DNA of 64,000 nt from Podochytrium sp. JEL0797 (GCA_027596195.1 JADGJG010000017.1:1-64000), one strand, 5' to 3'; counted from the first letter of the stretch, positions 22,525-34,431 are shown. A program made the numbers and translations. The notes: generated by a model not told the origin, from the sequence alone.

Positions 22525-23560
22525 TCAAATCGAGAAGTCCACACCGTCACGGAAAGTAAACGAACATGTCAGCACCAGTTCCGCAAAGTCCTCAAATTCA
22601 ACTGGAACCTCTCCCGTCAACGCGTCTTTTGCAACCATAGCGAATCCAATTTCACCAAGATCCAAAATTCGCGAGGAATGAGACCGACCTGGGAACTTTT
22701 TTCGAGTCCCAAGAACTCTAGTTCAGTGAGAGTACTCAATTCCACTAAAATAGAGTTTGGTACTGCGCGAGCTCAACAGGAATGCCGCCTGACAGCTGGT
22801 TTTCGTAGAGATAAAGGCTTCCAACTTCGCCAATTGGCGATGCTGACGGGGACAGGACCCTCAAAAAGCCCTGAAATTCTCCACTAGTCCAATTTCAACT
22901 GGAATTGTGCCCCTCAATGCGCAGGACTCGAATACTAAATTTCTAAGCTGCTTGCAATAGGTACACGAGCACGGGGGGGATTGGGCAATGAAGGTGTCAT
23001 CCCTCCGATCCCAGAGCACGACTTCTTTCCCCACCACTTGCGAATATACTCCGATTGGTATGTGTCAGGGCCAACGAGGTAAATGAGATCATCTGGTGTT
23101 GGTTCCGTGGACTCGGTCACTGTTGGGTTCGGACGCGGGACAAAGCGCACTATGTTTTGGAGGGTTGGAACGCCCTCGACAGCCCTCGGAACTTCCATAC
23201 TTGTCTCGGAGGAACCCAGCTGAAGATGTGTGAGACCACTTCTCTTGGGAGATTCGTCAGGCGGGTGTAATGCTTCTTGGTTGGGTTTTGGAGTTGAAGA
23301 ATTTGAAGAGTCAGCTGGCGGTGGTTCTGGACAATCAGTTGAGACTGTTGGATCATTTGAGCGTGAACTGAATAGTGCAGAGAGGCGATGCGAGCTGCGG
23401 TGCATTCAGTTGAGTCCTGGATGGCTTTCGTTTGGTTCGCAGCCAGGCCGTCCAACTGCTTCTGGAGATCGAGGTTGGTCTTCGCCTGGGTTTCCGCCAT
23501 TTGCTGAAGGAGAGCCAAGAGACTCGCCATGGTTGGCTGAGATGGGGTCGTGTTGGTCGT
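22525..23560 (-). pseudogene. Decayed F-box/LRR gene copy
   Basis: A degraded relative of the intact gene at 45224-46411. The N-terminal coiled coil (TKAIQDSTECTAARIASL) and F-box (LPREVVSHIFSWVPPRQVWKF) are still readable from 23530, but the ancestral ATG ten codons upstream is now ACG. The frame breaks near 23190 after LSRAFQ, resumes as QNIVRFVPRPNP and then DDLIYLVGPDTYQSEYIRKWWGK, and breaks again; only out-of-frame LRR remnants remain down to the ancestral stop at 22525. It is head to head with the intact gene at 23703. A spliced, shortened product cannot be fully excluded. Confidence 0.75.
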
Positions 23561-23702
23561 CGCGAGATTTTCAAAAAAACAAAGTCGGTTGAGCCGAGGC
23601 GCGAATTTCGCGCGCTTTGAAAACCTGACAAGTTGGATTGCCCAAGGGATCCTCCAAGAAAACAACACGCCGTCAATCAACAATATTCCCACAACCGCAA
23701 AG

Positions 23703-24784
23703 ATGCAGTTGGACCACCCCGAAGACTCATTGTCGACCACCGCGCCACTGTTGGCACTTGTCTCCACGTCAGGGCAATCCCTCGAACCAAAGACTCCGAG
23801 GCTGTTTGACGAGCTGATTGAGCAAATCCTCAGCTGGATCCATCCTTCCAAAGTCTTCCGCTTCCGCCGACTTTGCAGAATCTTTGACGTGCGAATCGTC
23901 CACTCTCTCCACTTTGCGCGTCTCAATCTCGCGCGCTTTGTCCTTCCTCGGGCCTCCAGAAACCTGTCTTCAAGCGCCGGCCTCTTGACAGAATTTGACA
24001 AGCTCTTCATGCAATCATGGCCCCAAACTTACCAATACGTTTACGCCTCAAGTTATCTGACGGGAATCAAACGAATCCAATGGCCTCGTATGGATAAAGA
24101 AGGGGTCACCATCCCTGAGTCATTGGGAAAGGTTGTGAGCCTGAAACAACTCGACTTCACAGAGTCAAAAATCGTGGGCGAGATTCCGGTAGAGCTCTTC
24201 AAACTGACCAAACTGGAGTTTCTGTCTCTTGCTGTGAATCAGTTGACGGGCTGTCTCCCGAAAGAGATTGGGAATTTGACGCACCTGACCCATTTGTGAG
24301 TGAATCGCGCCAATTCATAATCCCTTTTTCCTGTCTCACCCCCTGTTTCAACAGATACCTGGAAACCAACGATTTTGAGGGCACGATCCCAGTCGAGATT
24401 GGAAACTTGACCAGCCTCATCAACCTGTTCCTCCACTCATCCAACATTACTGGCCCCATTCCTCGCGAAATCGGAAACCTCACCAAACTCGAACGCCTCA
24501 CGTTGCGTCACAACAAGCTCTCCGGCCCCTTGCCTCTTGAGCTCTTCACGAAACTTGGAGCCTTAAAACTCTTGTATCTCTATGGGAACTCGTTCACGGG
24601 TCCGATTCCCAACGAGATTGGTCTGTTGGCGCGTTTGCGGCAGCTCAAGATGTCGAGTAACAGGTTCGAGGGGGTGATGCCGAGAGAGTTGTTGGAGTTG
24701 GGGTTGGTGGAATGTGACTTCAGATTCAATCCGGGGTTGAAGTGTGATTTCCTGCAGGAGATTCCCCGTGCATGGCAATTGTGA
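23703..24784 (+). CDS. F-box-like / leucine-rich repeat protein
   Basis: Two exons, 23703-24295 and 24355-24784, give 340 residues. Residues about 35-70 (LFDELIEQILSWIHPSKVFRFRRL) look like an F-box. The C-terminal half has about seven plant-type LRRs with the N-x-L/F-x-G-x-x-P signature (GEIPVELFKLTKLEFLSL, GPIPREIGNLTKLERLTL, GPIPNEIGLLARLRQLKM). F-box proteins act as SCF ubiquitin-ligase adaptors and LRRs usually bind the target; that role is inferred. No signal peptide or kinase domain is seen. It shares a family with 45224-46411 and the pseudogene at 22525. Start chosen at the first ATG in frame with the F-box; the frame is open further upstream without a good ATG. Confidence 0.75.
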
Positions 24785-24979
24785 AAAAAAAAATTTGCTT
24801 TCTTTGCTTCTTCAAAGTCCAGTGCATAATAAAACGCGATGGTGTCGTCGGCAATGACTTTCCCACAAATACTATCTAACTAGTAATCAATGGTTGTCTT
24901 CATTCCTCGTGCATTCTCGCCGAGAAGAAAATTCCTTCACTTGTTCGCTTTTTTCATCCCACACAGACCAAAAGTCGCC

Positions 24980-25392
24980 ATGGCCTCGAAATATTTCAAG
25001 GCACTGCAACAGCATTTTTCAAAACCTGTCCAATACCAATGCGCTCTCTGTAACAAGCGGAATAATGAACCAACTGGGACAACGAAACTCGCAAGTCGTG
25101 CGTCTTGGTCAATTGCCCACCTATCCTCAAGCCACTTCCCCTCGTTGAAACTATTGGTGTAGGGTGGTTCACGTGCGACTGTGGCCGCAGATTCGCAGGG
25201 TTCACTCGCGGTGGTGTCGCTTCCAAGTGCTTTGAATGCGGGAGCAAAGTGGGCGCAGAGTTTATTGTACCGGGAGACGAATTGAGCGTCAAAGGGCGTT
25301 CAGGCCAAGAGAACCACCACCACTATATGGCTTGTAAAGGCGCCATTCCCTGTCCGATTGTCGAGGAAGCAAAGAAGATGGCTGGGAAGTGA
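24980..25392 (+). CDS. Small zinc-ribbon protein, possibly SHFL (Shiftless)-like
   Basis: Two exons, 24980-25097 and 25163-25392, with a GTGCGT donor and a GTGTAG acceptor, give 115 residues. Cys pairs are CALC near the N-terminus, then CDCGRRF, CFEC and two late Cys near CKGAIPC, spaced like zinc ribbons. The block WFTCDCGRRFAGFTRGG to CFECG resembles the zinc-binding half of animal SHFL/C19orf66, but this is a remembered likeness without alignment. The unspliced frame would lose the CDCGRRF block, which supports the intron. Without that match it is best called a zinc-binding protein of unknown function. Confidence 0.5.
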
Positions 25393-25725
25393 CTGGAGGC
25401 GGGAGTCAGGAGGGTTTAGTGTTTTCTAATTCCTGTCTTTTATTGTTCTTTTGCTGTTTTGCACTGGGAGCAGGGAGAGTCCTTTTTTCAGAAACCAAAA
25501 CAAATGAGAAAAAAAAACCCACCCGATCTCGTTGTATACCCTTCTTCAAAATGGACTCCATCGAAATGCTTATCTCATTTTCCACTGGGAAAATGCCTCA
25601 GGTATGGCTTATGGAGGCGACGGAAATCATCAAAAAAATCAAAATGAGAGTACGATTCGAATTTTATCGCGAATGTACGAAAGAGTTCGAGAATGGAATA
25701 AAAAGACAGAGTTCTCAATACAAAT
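25393..25725. other. 3' intergenic between zinc protein and uridine phosphorylase
   Basis: A 0.33-kb region between convergent genes. Open frames on the plus strand are short and not protein-like. Nothing else is seen. Confidence 0.5.
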
Positions 25726-26653
25726 TTACAATCCGACCAACGCGTCCAAACAAGCCTTCCCTCCGAGCTCCTCCATGCGTTCCGTCACTTCTGGGGTAAT
25801 AAAAGCCCCACCCAAACGATCCGCAAAAATCATGGTCGCAGCAGCCGCGCGAATTCTCAACGCAGGATCAACGCTTCCGTCCACCTGCCTCCCCGAGCAA
25901 GCCGCCAAATGGAGCAACATGTAGCTCTCCATTTCGAGCGTGATGGCAGTCGGGTACGCGTGTTGGATCGTTTCGAGGAGTTTGGCGTTCTCGTCTGGGA
26001 AACGCGGGTCTTGACGCGCTTGGGAGGAGTAGAAACTGTCGGCAGTGACGTTGAGGCCGGTTGCCACGTTTTCTTTGCCTGCAGATTCGGTGATTCGAGC
26101 GAGGAGCTGTGTAATTGTTGTTAGAACGGTCAACTCCGAGAAAGAACGAAATAGCCCAGCGACATACCGCATTCGAAAGCCCCGCATCGGGCCGAACAGG
26201 TTGCGAGAGAATGTAAGGTTGGCTGCCAGGAACACTGCCGGTGAAATGATCGAAGTTGCGGGTCGCTGCAATAGAGCCCTCGGTGGCCACAGCCAGCGTG
26301 CCAACCTTGGCAGCAGTCGAAATGGAACCGCAAGAGCCGAACCGAATAATGTCCATCGGGCCCTCGACCACCGCGCGAACCTCTCTCACGAAGAAGTCCA
26401 TCATAGAGATTCCCATTCCAATCGCGACAATACTAACTGGGACGCCCTTGTAGGTGCCAGTGATAGTCACAAAGCCACGTTTTGACGCAACTTCGACGGT
26501 TTGTGAGTCAAAATGCTTCTTGGCAATCAAGCGAGCACGGGCAGGGTCTCCAACGGTGATAATCTTGTTGGCGGTTTCGCCACCTTTGGTACCAACGTGG
26601 TACGTGCGGCCGGCAGGGTCGAGTGGGAAGTTGGCGTTGGTGAATGGGGCCAT
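25726..26653 (-). CDS. Uridine phosphorylase-like (PNP/UDP family)
   Basis: Two exons, 26653-26168 and 26106-25726, give 288 residues. Family features are GDPARARLIAKKHFDS (phosphate-binding GDP-x-R), IVAIGMGISMMDFFVRE, IIRFGSCGSI and, in exon 2, ITLEMESYMLLHLAACSG, the M-E-S/E ribose-binding motif. It likely cleaves uridine (or a related nucleoside) with phosphate to base and ribose-1-phosphate, a pyrimidine-salvage step in the cytosol. Length is near that of animal and protist enzymes. A purine-nucleoside preference is possible but less likely. Confidence 0.85.
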
Positions 26654-27038
26654 GTTGTGCGAGATAGTTTAAATGAATGATTTTTGACAGAATTACACCA
26701 AACCCACCTCCTTTTATGCCATTGGAGAAAAGAAGTTCGATCCGTGTGGCTACCGCGAAACAGTGTGGCACCTCGCGCGTTGACGTGGATTTTGTGGAAC
26801 GAGTCGGGATGTGGAATGACACATCGGGGGTTCAACTCGATCACTGACGATTGGGATCCCACTTCTCGTGGAATGCGAAGCAGTTTTGAATCCTTTGCTT
26901 TGATTGCCGCTTGAGTGCAGGTTGTGGCAAAACGCCCAGGGGCCTATTTTCCGAATGGCGTGATTTTCTGATTTTCTGGCGGACTCCTTTTCGATTCCGC
27001 CGAAACAGAAATTTCAAAAAAAGGATCACCCACGCCGA
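26654..27038. other. Intergenic upstream of uridine phosphorylase
   Basis: A divergent region before the plus-strand ORF at 27039. Open frames here look like shadows. The last 40 bp before 27039 are A-rich. Confidence 0.5.
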
Positions 27039-27656
27039 ATGATTGGCGCACCCTGCCCCCACCCCTCGACCCCCCTCGTGCGCAGCAAGAGCGGCGTCAT
27101 GCGCATTGGCCCCGAGTGCTGCTACTCGTCCCGCAACGTGTTCTTTACCGCCAAGGCCGACACCCTGATGCAGTTTTACCTCGCGCCAAAGGAGCCAATG
27201 GCCCTGGACTTCAGCCTGCTGCTGCATGCGGATACTGCCTTCTCGGCTAAGCAGCGACACATCGAGCAGGTCATGTTTGCCCTCTATTCGAACGATGAGA
27301 TGGCCGAGTACGACCACGGGTTGCATGGCTTATCGGACCCGGCGCTGAAGCACCTGCTCGAAATGCTCGACCCTCACACATCGCCACTCTACGACATGAA
27401 AGAACTGGCTTACTACCTGCGCCGCCCGGACGCGGAAGCCAACCCGGTTGACCTGATTCTCCATCTCACAATGTCAAAGAAAACGGACGAGGAAATCTGT
27501 CGGCGGTTGTCTCTCGTTCTGTACAAGCTCTCCACGCAAAAGGAGCTGGATGTTGGGCAGCGGGGTCTCCTGCGAGAGATAAAAATGTATGCCAAGACGA
27601 TGGGTCTTGTGCACCTCAAGCACCTTCTCGCATTGTTCCCTGCACTATCCCTTTAA
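27039..27656 (+). CDS. Unrecognised 205-residue protein
   Basis: An uninterrupted ORF from ATG 27039 to a stop at 27656, with AATAAA near 27682. Its codon use is more GC-rich and CTG/GAC-heavy than its neighbours and it has no intron. The sequence is mostly helical-looking, with acidic and Leu-rich stretches (EQVMFALYSNDEMAEY, HLLEMLDPHTSPLY) and no signal peptide or membrane segment. I do not recognise the family. The GC-rich start could also be an internal exon of a longer gene. It is convergent with the CCDC17-like gene. Confidence 0.5.
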   Translation: MIGAPCPHPSTPLVRSKSGVMRIGPECCYSSRNVFFTAKADTLMQFYLAPKEPMALDFSLLLHADTAFSAKQRHIEQVMFALYSNDEMAEYDHGLHGLSDPALKHLLEMLDPHTSPLYDMKELAYYLRRPDAEANPVDLILHLTMSKKTDEEICRRLSLVLYKLSTQKELDVGQRGLLREIKMYAKTMGLVHLKHLLALFPALSL

Positions 27657-27803
27657 TATTTCCCACATTGACTGCGTACATCGAATAAACAAAAGCCTGT
27701 TGAGACGCATCGATATCACACAACGGTGGCAAGCACGTGCCAAGCCCAAAAAATTTCATTTCAAATTCATCGACGTCAAATTCATCGAAAAATGTCTTGC
27801 AGC

Positions 27804-30800
27804 TCATTGCCGCGGTCGCAACGGTTTCGGAAGCCCGGTCAGCTGCGTTGTGTCCGATAAAGACATGAATCAAAAGAATGATAATAAGCCTTACATCAAT
27901 CAAAGTTGAGAGGCATCGCGATTGATATTCCTGTAATTTTAAAATATTACATTCACAGATTACTCAGCGATACGAATCCATCACACATGGATTTTCAAAT
28001 TCCTCACCTCTTCCGTAACACCCTTCGGCAAAAGTTTTGTGAATGGCAAAGAGTCATCGAATTCGAACAGAGCCTTGTTCACCATCGCATTTTTTGAAAT
28101 GGCATCATCCTGAAATCGCAATGTTAAACGAAGCGATGTAGGAGAGCGATTAAAACCTTGTTAAAGGGCAATTCCATTTCCCTTCGCCCATCGCAAATGC
28201 GGACAAACACAGTCCCATGCCGTTTTGCGAATCGAAGCGTTTTCGATTTCAAATTCTGGGCAATCAGTTCATCATTATCGAGTTCCGATTTCGCGAATGT
28301 GTCTAAGAGTTCGGGCGTCGGCAAACCATCAAACTGAGTGGAATGAAAAATTAGCACTCTACTTCCAGCCGGCTTCTCCTTTGCCCAAGCATACCAATGG
28401 AAGCTGGTATGATCCGTATTTTACGAATCCAGACTCATGAAACACGCTCATCAGAGTCCAGCCTTGAGATTGAAGTCGATATTGCTTGTCCGCGTCGGAA
28501 TAGCCGAGGCACCGGATATCTACTACAGCCAGTAGCCGTGAATTGAAGGGAAACTTTTGATACCACTGTGGAATGCTGTCAAGAGTATGTCCGAAACTGA
28601 GCCGAGATTACGCACCAAAAACCCATCTTGCCATTTCGGAGACCTCACTGTGGTTGAAAAGTCCAACTTCTGGTTGTACATGACATCATCCATTGTTGAG
28701 TTCACCAAACTCTTGCGTTTTGCAGCATACAGCAGCCCAGGGGGCGACAAGCTCACGATTGCGATGGAGAATGCCTGCCAGATGGGGGGGTAAGTCCATT
28801 TCATCTCGTCAATCAGAAAGGAAATACCTTATTCTTCAAATTGTCTGCCATATCAACTGCAATCTTGAACCCCCATCCTTCATGGAACTTGAGCAGGCAA
28901 CTGTAATCCATAACGGGAATGACACCCTTCTCCTTTGTGATTCTCTTTGACATCCACACCACCAAAGCCTCATCGTTCGCGGCCTGAACCTCTTGTTTCA
29001 GTCTCGACAGGGAAGAAGCAACTGATTCTTGGATGGTTCGTTCTTTTGAGACGAAGTAAAAGAGGCCCGATTCGTACGGCAAAGGTTTGCATTTTGTCGA
29101 AATGTACACCCCGTCCTGGTATTGCTTCACTGGCAAGTCTGACACCACCAACAGTTTAGTTTTCGTTCCAGCAAACGGGACCCCTCTTCGAATAAGAAAA
29201 AATTCACCTTCACTCGAAGAAACCCGCAACAACAACGAGCAACACGGAACGCGTTGACTCTTGATGGCATTCACGTGACACCCCGTCTCCTTGAACCCCA
29301 TCTTGTTGCTCCACGCATACACGGGGACCTGGTGATACCCTTCGTTCAAAAACACGGGCTGTTCGTCCACTGATTCGGGCTGCTCTCCGCCGTCGCCCAC
29401 GAAAAAGTTGAACAGCGCGATTCCTACGGTAAGAAGTTGCCGTGTGTGTCTGTCGATTGTGTAGATTTTTATGACGGCCGTGAGCGTGCCGTTGATGGGG
29501 CTTGGTGGGAGGTGGATGGTGGTGGAGTTGGTGTAGACGGGGAAATAGGTGGGTGAGGTGAGGTCTGGGAGGAGGTCGAGTGGGTCGAATGAGTCGAGTG
29601 GGGTTTGGTCGCGGTCCATGATTTGGCATTGGAGGCGGCAGATTGTGCAGTTTTCGGGGAGGAAGCGGACTATTCAAGTGGAGAAAAAGTAGTAAGCAGA
29701 TTGACAGTTTGAAAACTTAGCCAGCATATTCAATACTGACAGCCATCGATGGAGAGTTTAAACGACTCGAGTCCTCCATTTTCGGACGCGTTCATGTAAG
29801 GGACGGTTGGATCTCGGTCGACCGCGAGCCACGCCCCTTTGGGAAGAGGTTTATCGAGTCGTTTGGAATCAAACAGGAATGGTGATGGGACTCTGGCATC
29901 AGAATAGATACGGATCGCGAATTCGCAAGGCGTATCGGTGTTGGAAATGGTTGCGGTTGGGTTGAAGAAGCCCTCGTTGACGACTGTTGTAGGAGTCAGA
30001 TTTCATCAACCCATCAAATTCTCAGCAAAAACTAAATAGACAAACCAATCGACTTATCCTCTAATTTCTGGAACAATTGGATAACTATCGGAGACGGGGT
30101 GAGAATTTTCTCATCTTCATCCTGGAAGGTTTCAATCAGCCTACTTGCTTTCGCGCAAAAAAAGAAATGCTGAGACAGCCTCACCTCCATGGATCCAACA
30201 AGATCAATTGAAACTGGTGTATCCGCGATAATTGGAATATCCGTGCAAACAAATTCAGCAAAGTCGTCTGGCCATCCATAATTTCCTTTCACGAATCCAA
30301 CTTCGGCAATCCCAGAAACCCATGGGTTCAATTGCGTTCCGACTCGAATGCGCGCTCGAACGTTGCATCCCGATGGCACGTTCAAATTTTTGAGTTGTTC
30401 GACGCGAATGCCGACACTAAAAAATTTTCGCTGTTATTTTAGTTTCCTGCTTTGATTTCGGGAGCCTCTACATACGTGCAATACAGAACTTGATTCATGT
30501 TCAAAGTATTCGTCGATCCAATCAACTTGGATCCAAACCGCTCCCTGCTTCCCAACAAATCCCCATCGGGCCCATCCACAATAATACTCAAAGACCGCTT
30601 CTCATGCGCAAGACCCACCCGCACGGCATCATACACTTCGAAACAGTTGTAACTTGGTTTGAACACGCGGTATTCGGATCCCGTCGAGTTACGGAGGTCG
30701 AGGGTCGAGAGGTCCACGCGTTTGTGGTGCACTTGCAGCATTGGGTGGACGACGCGAATGTAGAGGAGCATGTTGGGGATAATCGTTTTTGTGGAGTGGA

Positions 30801-31927
30801 GGTGGTATGTGGTTGTTTTGAAATCGACTGGAGGGTAAAAGAGGTTGAGGCGCCTGGTGCAACGACACACGTGGTATTTCGCGGAGTGAGTCGAGATTGG
30901 AGGAGATTGGGCAAATAAATCAGTAGACATACAGACCATCGTCCATGATTCAAGTCCATGTCATCTTTGAAGAGATCAAAGGATGTCCATGCGACCGGCC
31001 GTATTTCGGCTTCGGGCCGGAGATCGTTGGAATCGGACAAACTGAACTGAAACAAGAGTCTGTGGTTCGCAGTGGGAGGGATCTATTGATTTCGAACTAT
31101 AAAATTAGAAGGAGTGACACATGGTTATGGCTATTTACGTCATAGAACCGCTGAACTTCTCGAATGATGGATTTTCCGATAAACGACACGGCTTGTCGAT
31201 GACAGGTGGCGTTTACGGAATCAACCGGACAGCACACCATGGATCCATTCAAGACGGTATAGAATACTTGAATTTGAACGCTGGAGCCACCACCAAAATA
31301 GGGGACGCCCGTAACGATATCGAGAAACAAGGAAAACCCACGATATTCGTCGTAGGGCGGGATAGAGATCAAGTCGATTTCCTCAAACGTCATTGCATTC
31401 GGTTCATTTACAGCCTCGACTTTGACTGAGGGAATTATTGGAGGATCGGACGTCGACTTCGGTTTCGATGCGGGATCGGGGGAACCTTTCGACGCGATCA
31501 GTGAGGTTCCCTGCATTGCGCGCGCTTCCAACAAGTTGATTTGCTCGAGGATCGTAGGATTTGATCCTCCGTTTTTGAGATATTCGATCCGCATCTGCAG
31601 GATTTCGTTCAACACCTGCGGTACTGGTGTTTTTCGCTGTCGGTTCGAAGTTCCGTGATGTTCAAGGAAGGAGTCCGAATCGTGTGATTCACGAACGTAT
31701 TCATTGCGATCAATGGGAGTGATTGCTTTGGCGCGTTTGACAAGATCGAGGTTGATGCGCGGAAGATTCAAGGATTTCACGGACGCGCTTTTGAACTGAG
31801 GAAGTGGCGGCAGCTCGTATGAAACTTTGGGCAGCGCCTCGTCGAGCTCCTTCAGTTGCTGTGCAACGGCTGCTCGCTCTTGTGTGAGGCGATCGCGGTC
31901 AAACACAAATCTGCTGGTTTTTGACAT
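27804..31927 (-). CDS. CCDC17-like flagellate-associated protein
   Basis: A large multi-exon gene. Exon 1 is 31927-31139 (263 codons) and exon 2 begins at 31082; further exons cover about 30.9, 30.4, 29.9, 29.6, 28.8, 28.4, 28.1 and 27.9 kb. The N-terminus has a short coiled coil (QERAAVAQQLKELDEAL) and a heptad-rich MRIEYLKNGG segment. Then come repeated C2-like blocks: PPYDEYRGFSLFLDIVTG, IPPTANHRLLFQFSL, IRPVAWTSFDLF to NHGRWRLNLFYPP, and DGFRFLPENCTICRLQCQIMD, which follow the order remembered from animal CCDC17-type proteins. The GRW-RLN and DGFRFLPEN blocks appear only after splicing. The role is unknown; relatives occur mainly in flagellated lineages. The 3' end is uncertain: the last intron may be retained, extending the frame to 27616. 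Confidence 0.6.
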
Positions 31928-32099
31928 GTTGTTTTGACGATGGGGGTCTGAATTGTCGCGACGCAAAAAAAATTCTATAAAAATTCAGAGAATCGCCATG
32001 TAATAAATTCTTCTCCTTTCTACAAACGCAGCAATTCATCTGGATATCTCTCTTACAAGCATTATTAAATATTATTGCTACATAAAATCATAGAAGCAA

Positions 32100-32173
32100 G
32101 CCTCCTTAGCTCAGTTGGTTAGAGCGCGTGCCTAGTAAGCACGAGGTCACCAGTTCAACTCTGGTAGGAGGCT
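32100..32173 (+). tRNA. tRNA-Thr (anticodon AGT)
   Basis: A cloverleaf can be drawn by eye. The acceptor stem is GCCTCCT with AGGAGGC, followed by the discriminator T. The D arm contains AGCTCAGTTGGTTAGAGC. The anticodon arm is CGTGC-CTAGTAA-GCACG, giving anticodon AGT. The T arm is ACCAG-TTCAACT-CTGGT. No intron. Confidence 0.95.
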
Positions 32174-32557
32174 CACTTTTTCGACTTTAGTTTTGCGCAT
32201 TTTATCGCGATTACCACATTGGCCGCACCAAGATCGATATCCCTCTATCTAAAGACAGGGGAACTTCACCATCAGGTTTGATCTTTCTTTCCAGCCGCCG
32301 CCGGCATGTTGCGAGATCTGTGGCAGCACGCCAGCTATCGCGGCTCATTTATGGATGCTCAAGCGCGATTAGGGTGTTCAGTTGGGTATATTCGATCGCA
32401 TAATATTGAGGAAGAAAGGAGGGATGGGGAAGGGGGAAAATGCAGCAGGATTAAAACGAGGCCAACGTTCACAAAACGATGCAGAATGATTAGAGGATTT
32501 CGGTAAAAAAAAACTTGTTACATGACACCAAACAACAACAAAAATGAAAGCAATAAT
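32174..32557. other. Intergenic after tRNA-Thr
   Basis: A T-rich Pol III terminator follows the tRNA (TTTTT near 32177-32181). The rest shows no supported gene. Confidence 0.5.
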
Positions 32558-34431
32558 TCAAGAACAAGCCGCCATCTCCTCCCCTTTCGTAATTGTTTTG
32601 CTCTCCTTTTTCTCCTCCTTCTGCTTTCTACGTCTCGCAACCACAACACCAAACAAAATCCCACCCACTACAACAATTCCCGCCACAACTCCACCCACCG
32701 TAGCAACAGAAACCCCCTTCCCAGACCCACCACCACCCGCAGCTCCTCCACCTTGTCCTCCAGTCGTATCCACCGTAAGCGAAAGCGAAGCCGCACCGGT
32801 AGTCGGCATCTGCGACCCAGCACCCGCCCCTCCCGCAACTTGCCGCACCTGAACATCACGACGACGACGTCTCAACGGCGCACCCGGCAAAGCAGTCCCA
32901 TCAAACTCCAACGTCATATTAAACGTGTACGTCGTGCTCGCCTTATTCGCAATCAAAAACCCATTGCTACACAACTGATCCGCCGGCGTGAATCCCGTTT
33001 GCGCCGCGGAGAGATAACTCGCGACGCCTAGAGGCAGGATATTGGCCGGGAAACTGAAAATATTCGTGCCGTACCCTGTGGAAACGGAGGTGAAACAAGA
33101 TCCATCGAGGAGCAGAGTGTTGCCGCTTCCGTCTCCGATGCTCACGGCCGTGACGTTGATGTACTGGCCGACGGATTGGAGCGAGTTGCTTGTGAGTGAG
33201 ATTTGCCAGTTGTCTGTTGCGTAGAGGGTTGGAGTGGGTGGGGAGGATGTGATGTCGACGATGGCGGCGGAGATGTCGCTGATGGCGCCGATGGTGAGGA
33301 TGAAGGCGCAGTTGCCGTTGACTTGGTTCGGTGTGGAGACGATGGAGAAGGAGGAGTCGATTTGGGCAGCGCCCGAGAGACAGGTTCCGGATGTGGTGGC
33401 TGTTTGGGCCGTTCCGACGCGGCAGAGTTTGGCGGTGGCTTGGTACGTGATCGGATTGGGGACGGCCGTGCCACAGGTTTCCGAAATGCCAGAGAAGGAG
33501 AATCGACCAGGTGCGCTGGCTGTTGTGACGTAAGTTCCGGTCATTTGGGGAGAAGTGAGAACAACGCTGTTGACAATGTAGCTCGCGTCCGAAGCCACGG
33601 CACTCAAAACGAAATTGAGGGTTCCAGCGCCAGTTCCTCCGTTGGTGATTGCGAAATCCTCAGAAATCACTGAGATTGTGACGGCAGTGTTGATGGAATT
33701 GGAGGCAATGGTTACAGCAGACGCTTGGTAGGGGTAGGAAACCAAGAAGGGATACATTTCACTCGCTTCATTGATACCAAGATTGGCTTGAACATCTAGA
33801 CCGCTAATAAATGACATCAATAATCTACTTGAAGGTTAAATGGAATTCGGTGAACGACTTACCCAAATCCGTTGATGACAGTGACGGTGGGAGTGGAAGT
33901 GACGGAACCGACGGCCGTCTTATATGTGGATGTAGCAGTCGAATGCACCATACATCCGTCTGTTTCAGCAAGTGTGGCAGTAACAAAACATCCGGTAGTT
34001 GGAGTAGCCGTCGCCGTCAGGAACGGAGTGTAATACGAAGCACCACCACTGCTCACGCTCGTGAGCGTCGAAGTAACAAACGAAGAACGATACGTGGTCG
34101 CCCATCCGACAATTGTTGGAACACATCCTGTCCCGGAAACAGTACGCGTCCCCGTTGTGTAAGTGTACGTGCTTGTAGCAAAGTTGAGAGTTTGCCCGTA
34201 GTTGGGAACGGTGAACACGAGGTTCGCGTTTCCACCGAGGAAGCCAACAGTTTTGGCTGAAGGAAGCATCAAGTCTGGCTCTTGAGGGGGGAGTGTGGCA
34301 GCGGCACCACATCCTGTGGGCATGCCATTTACAGAGGCAGTGGGCACGGCGAATCCCGTATACGCGCCCAGTGGACCTGACGATGTTGTCGTGACACCGG
34401 GAACAGAAGAAGATGTGATAGCTGGAGCCAT
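32558..34431 (-). CDS. Ser/Thr-rich membrane protein with C-terminal TM segment
   Basis: Two exons, 34431-33863 and 33803-32558, join in frame at GFG-GLDV to give 604 residues. Exon 1 encodes a Ser/Thr/Pro-rich, probably O-glycosylated region (GVTTTSSGPLGAYTG) with spaced Cys. Exon 2 encodes beta-rich, Cys-containing sequence, then RRRRR, a Gly-rich linker and one transmembrane helix (GGVVAGIVVVGGILFGVVV) followed by a basic tail RRRKQKEEKKE, typical of a type I surface protein. No signal peptide is visible at this ATG, so an upstream exon may be missing. Family unknown. The 6.25-kb duplication unit starts 13 bp inside exon 2. Confidence 0.75.

Noticed and set aside
22489..22887. 132-codon plus-strand ORF
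   Set aside because: It lies antisense across the LRR remnants of the pseudogene and looks like a chance frame.
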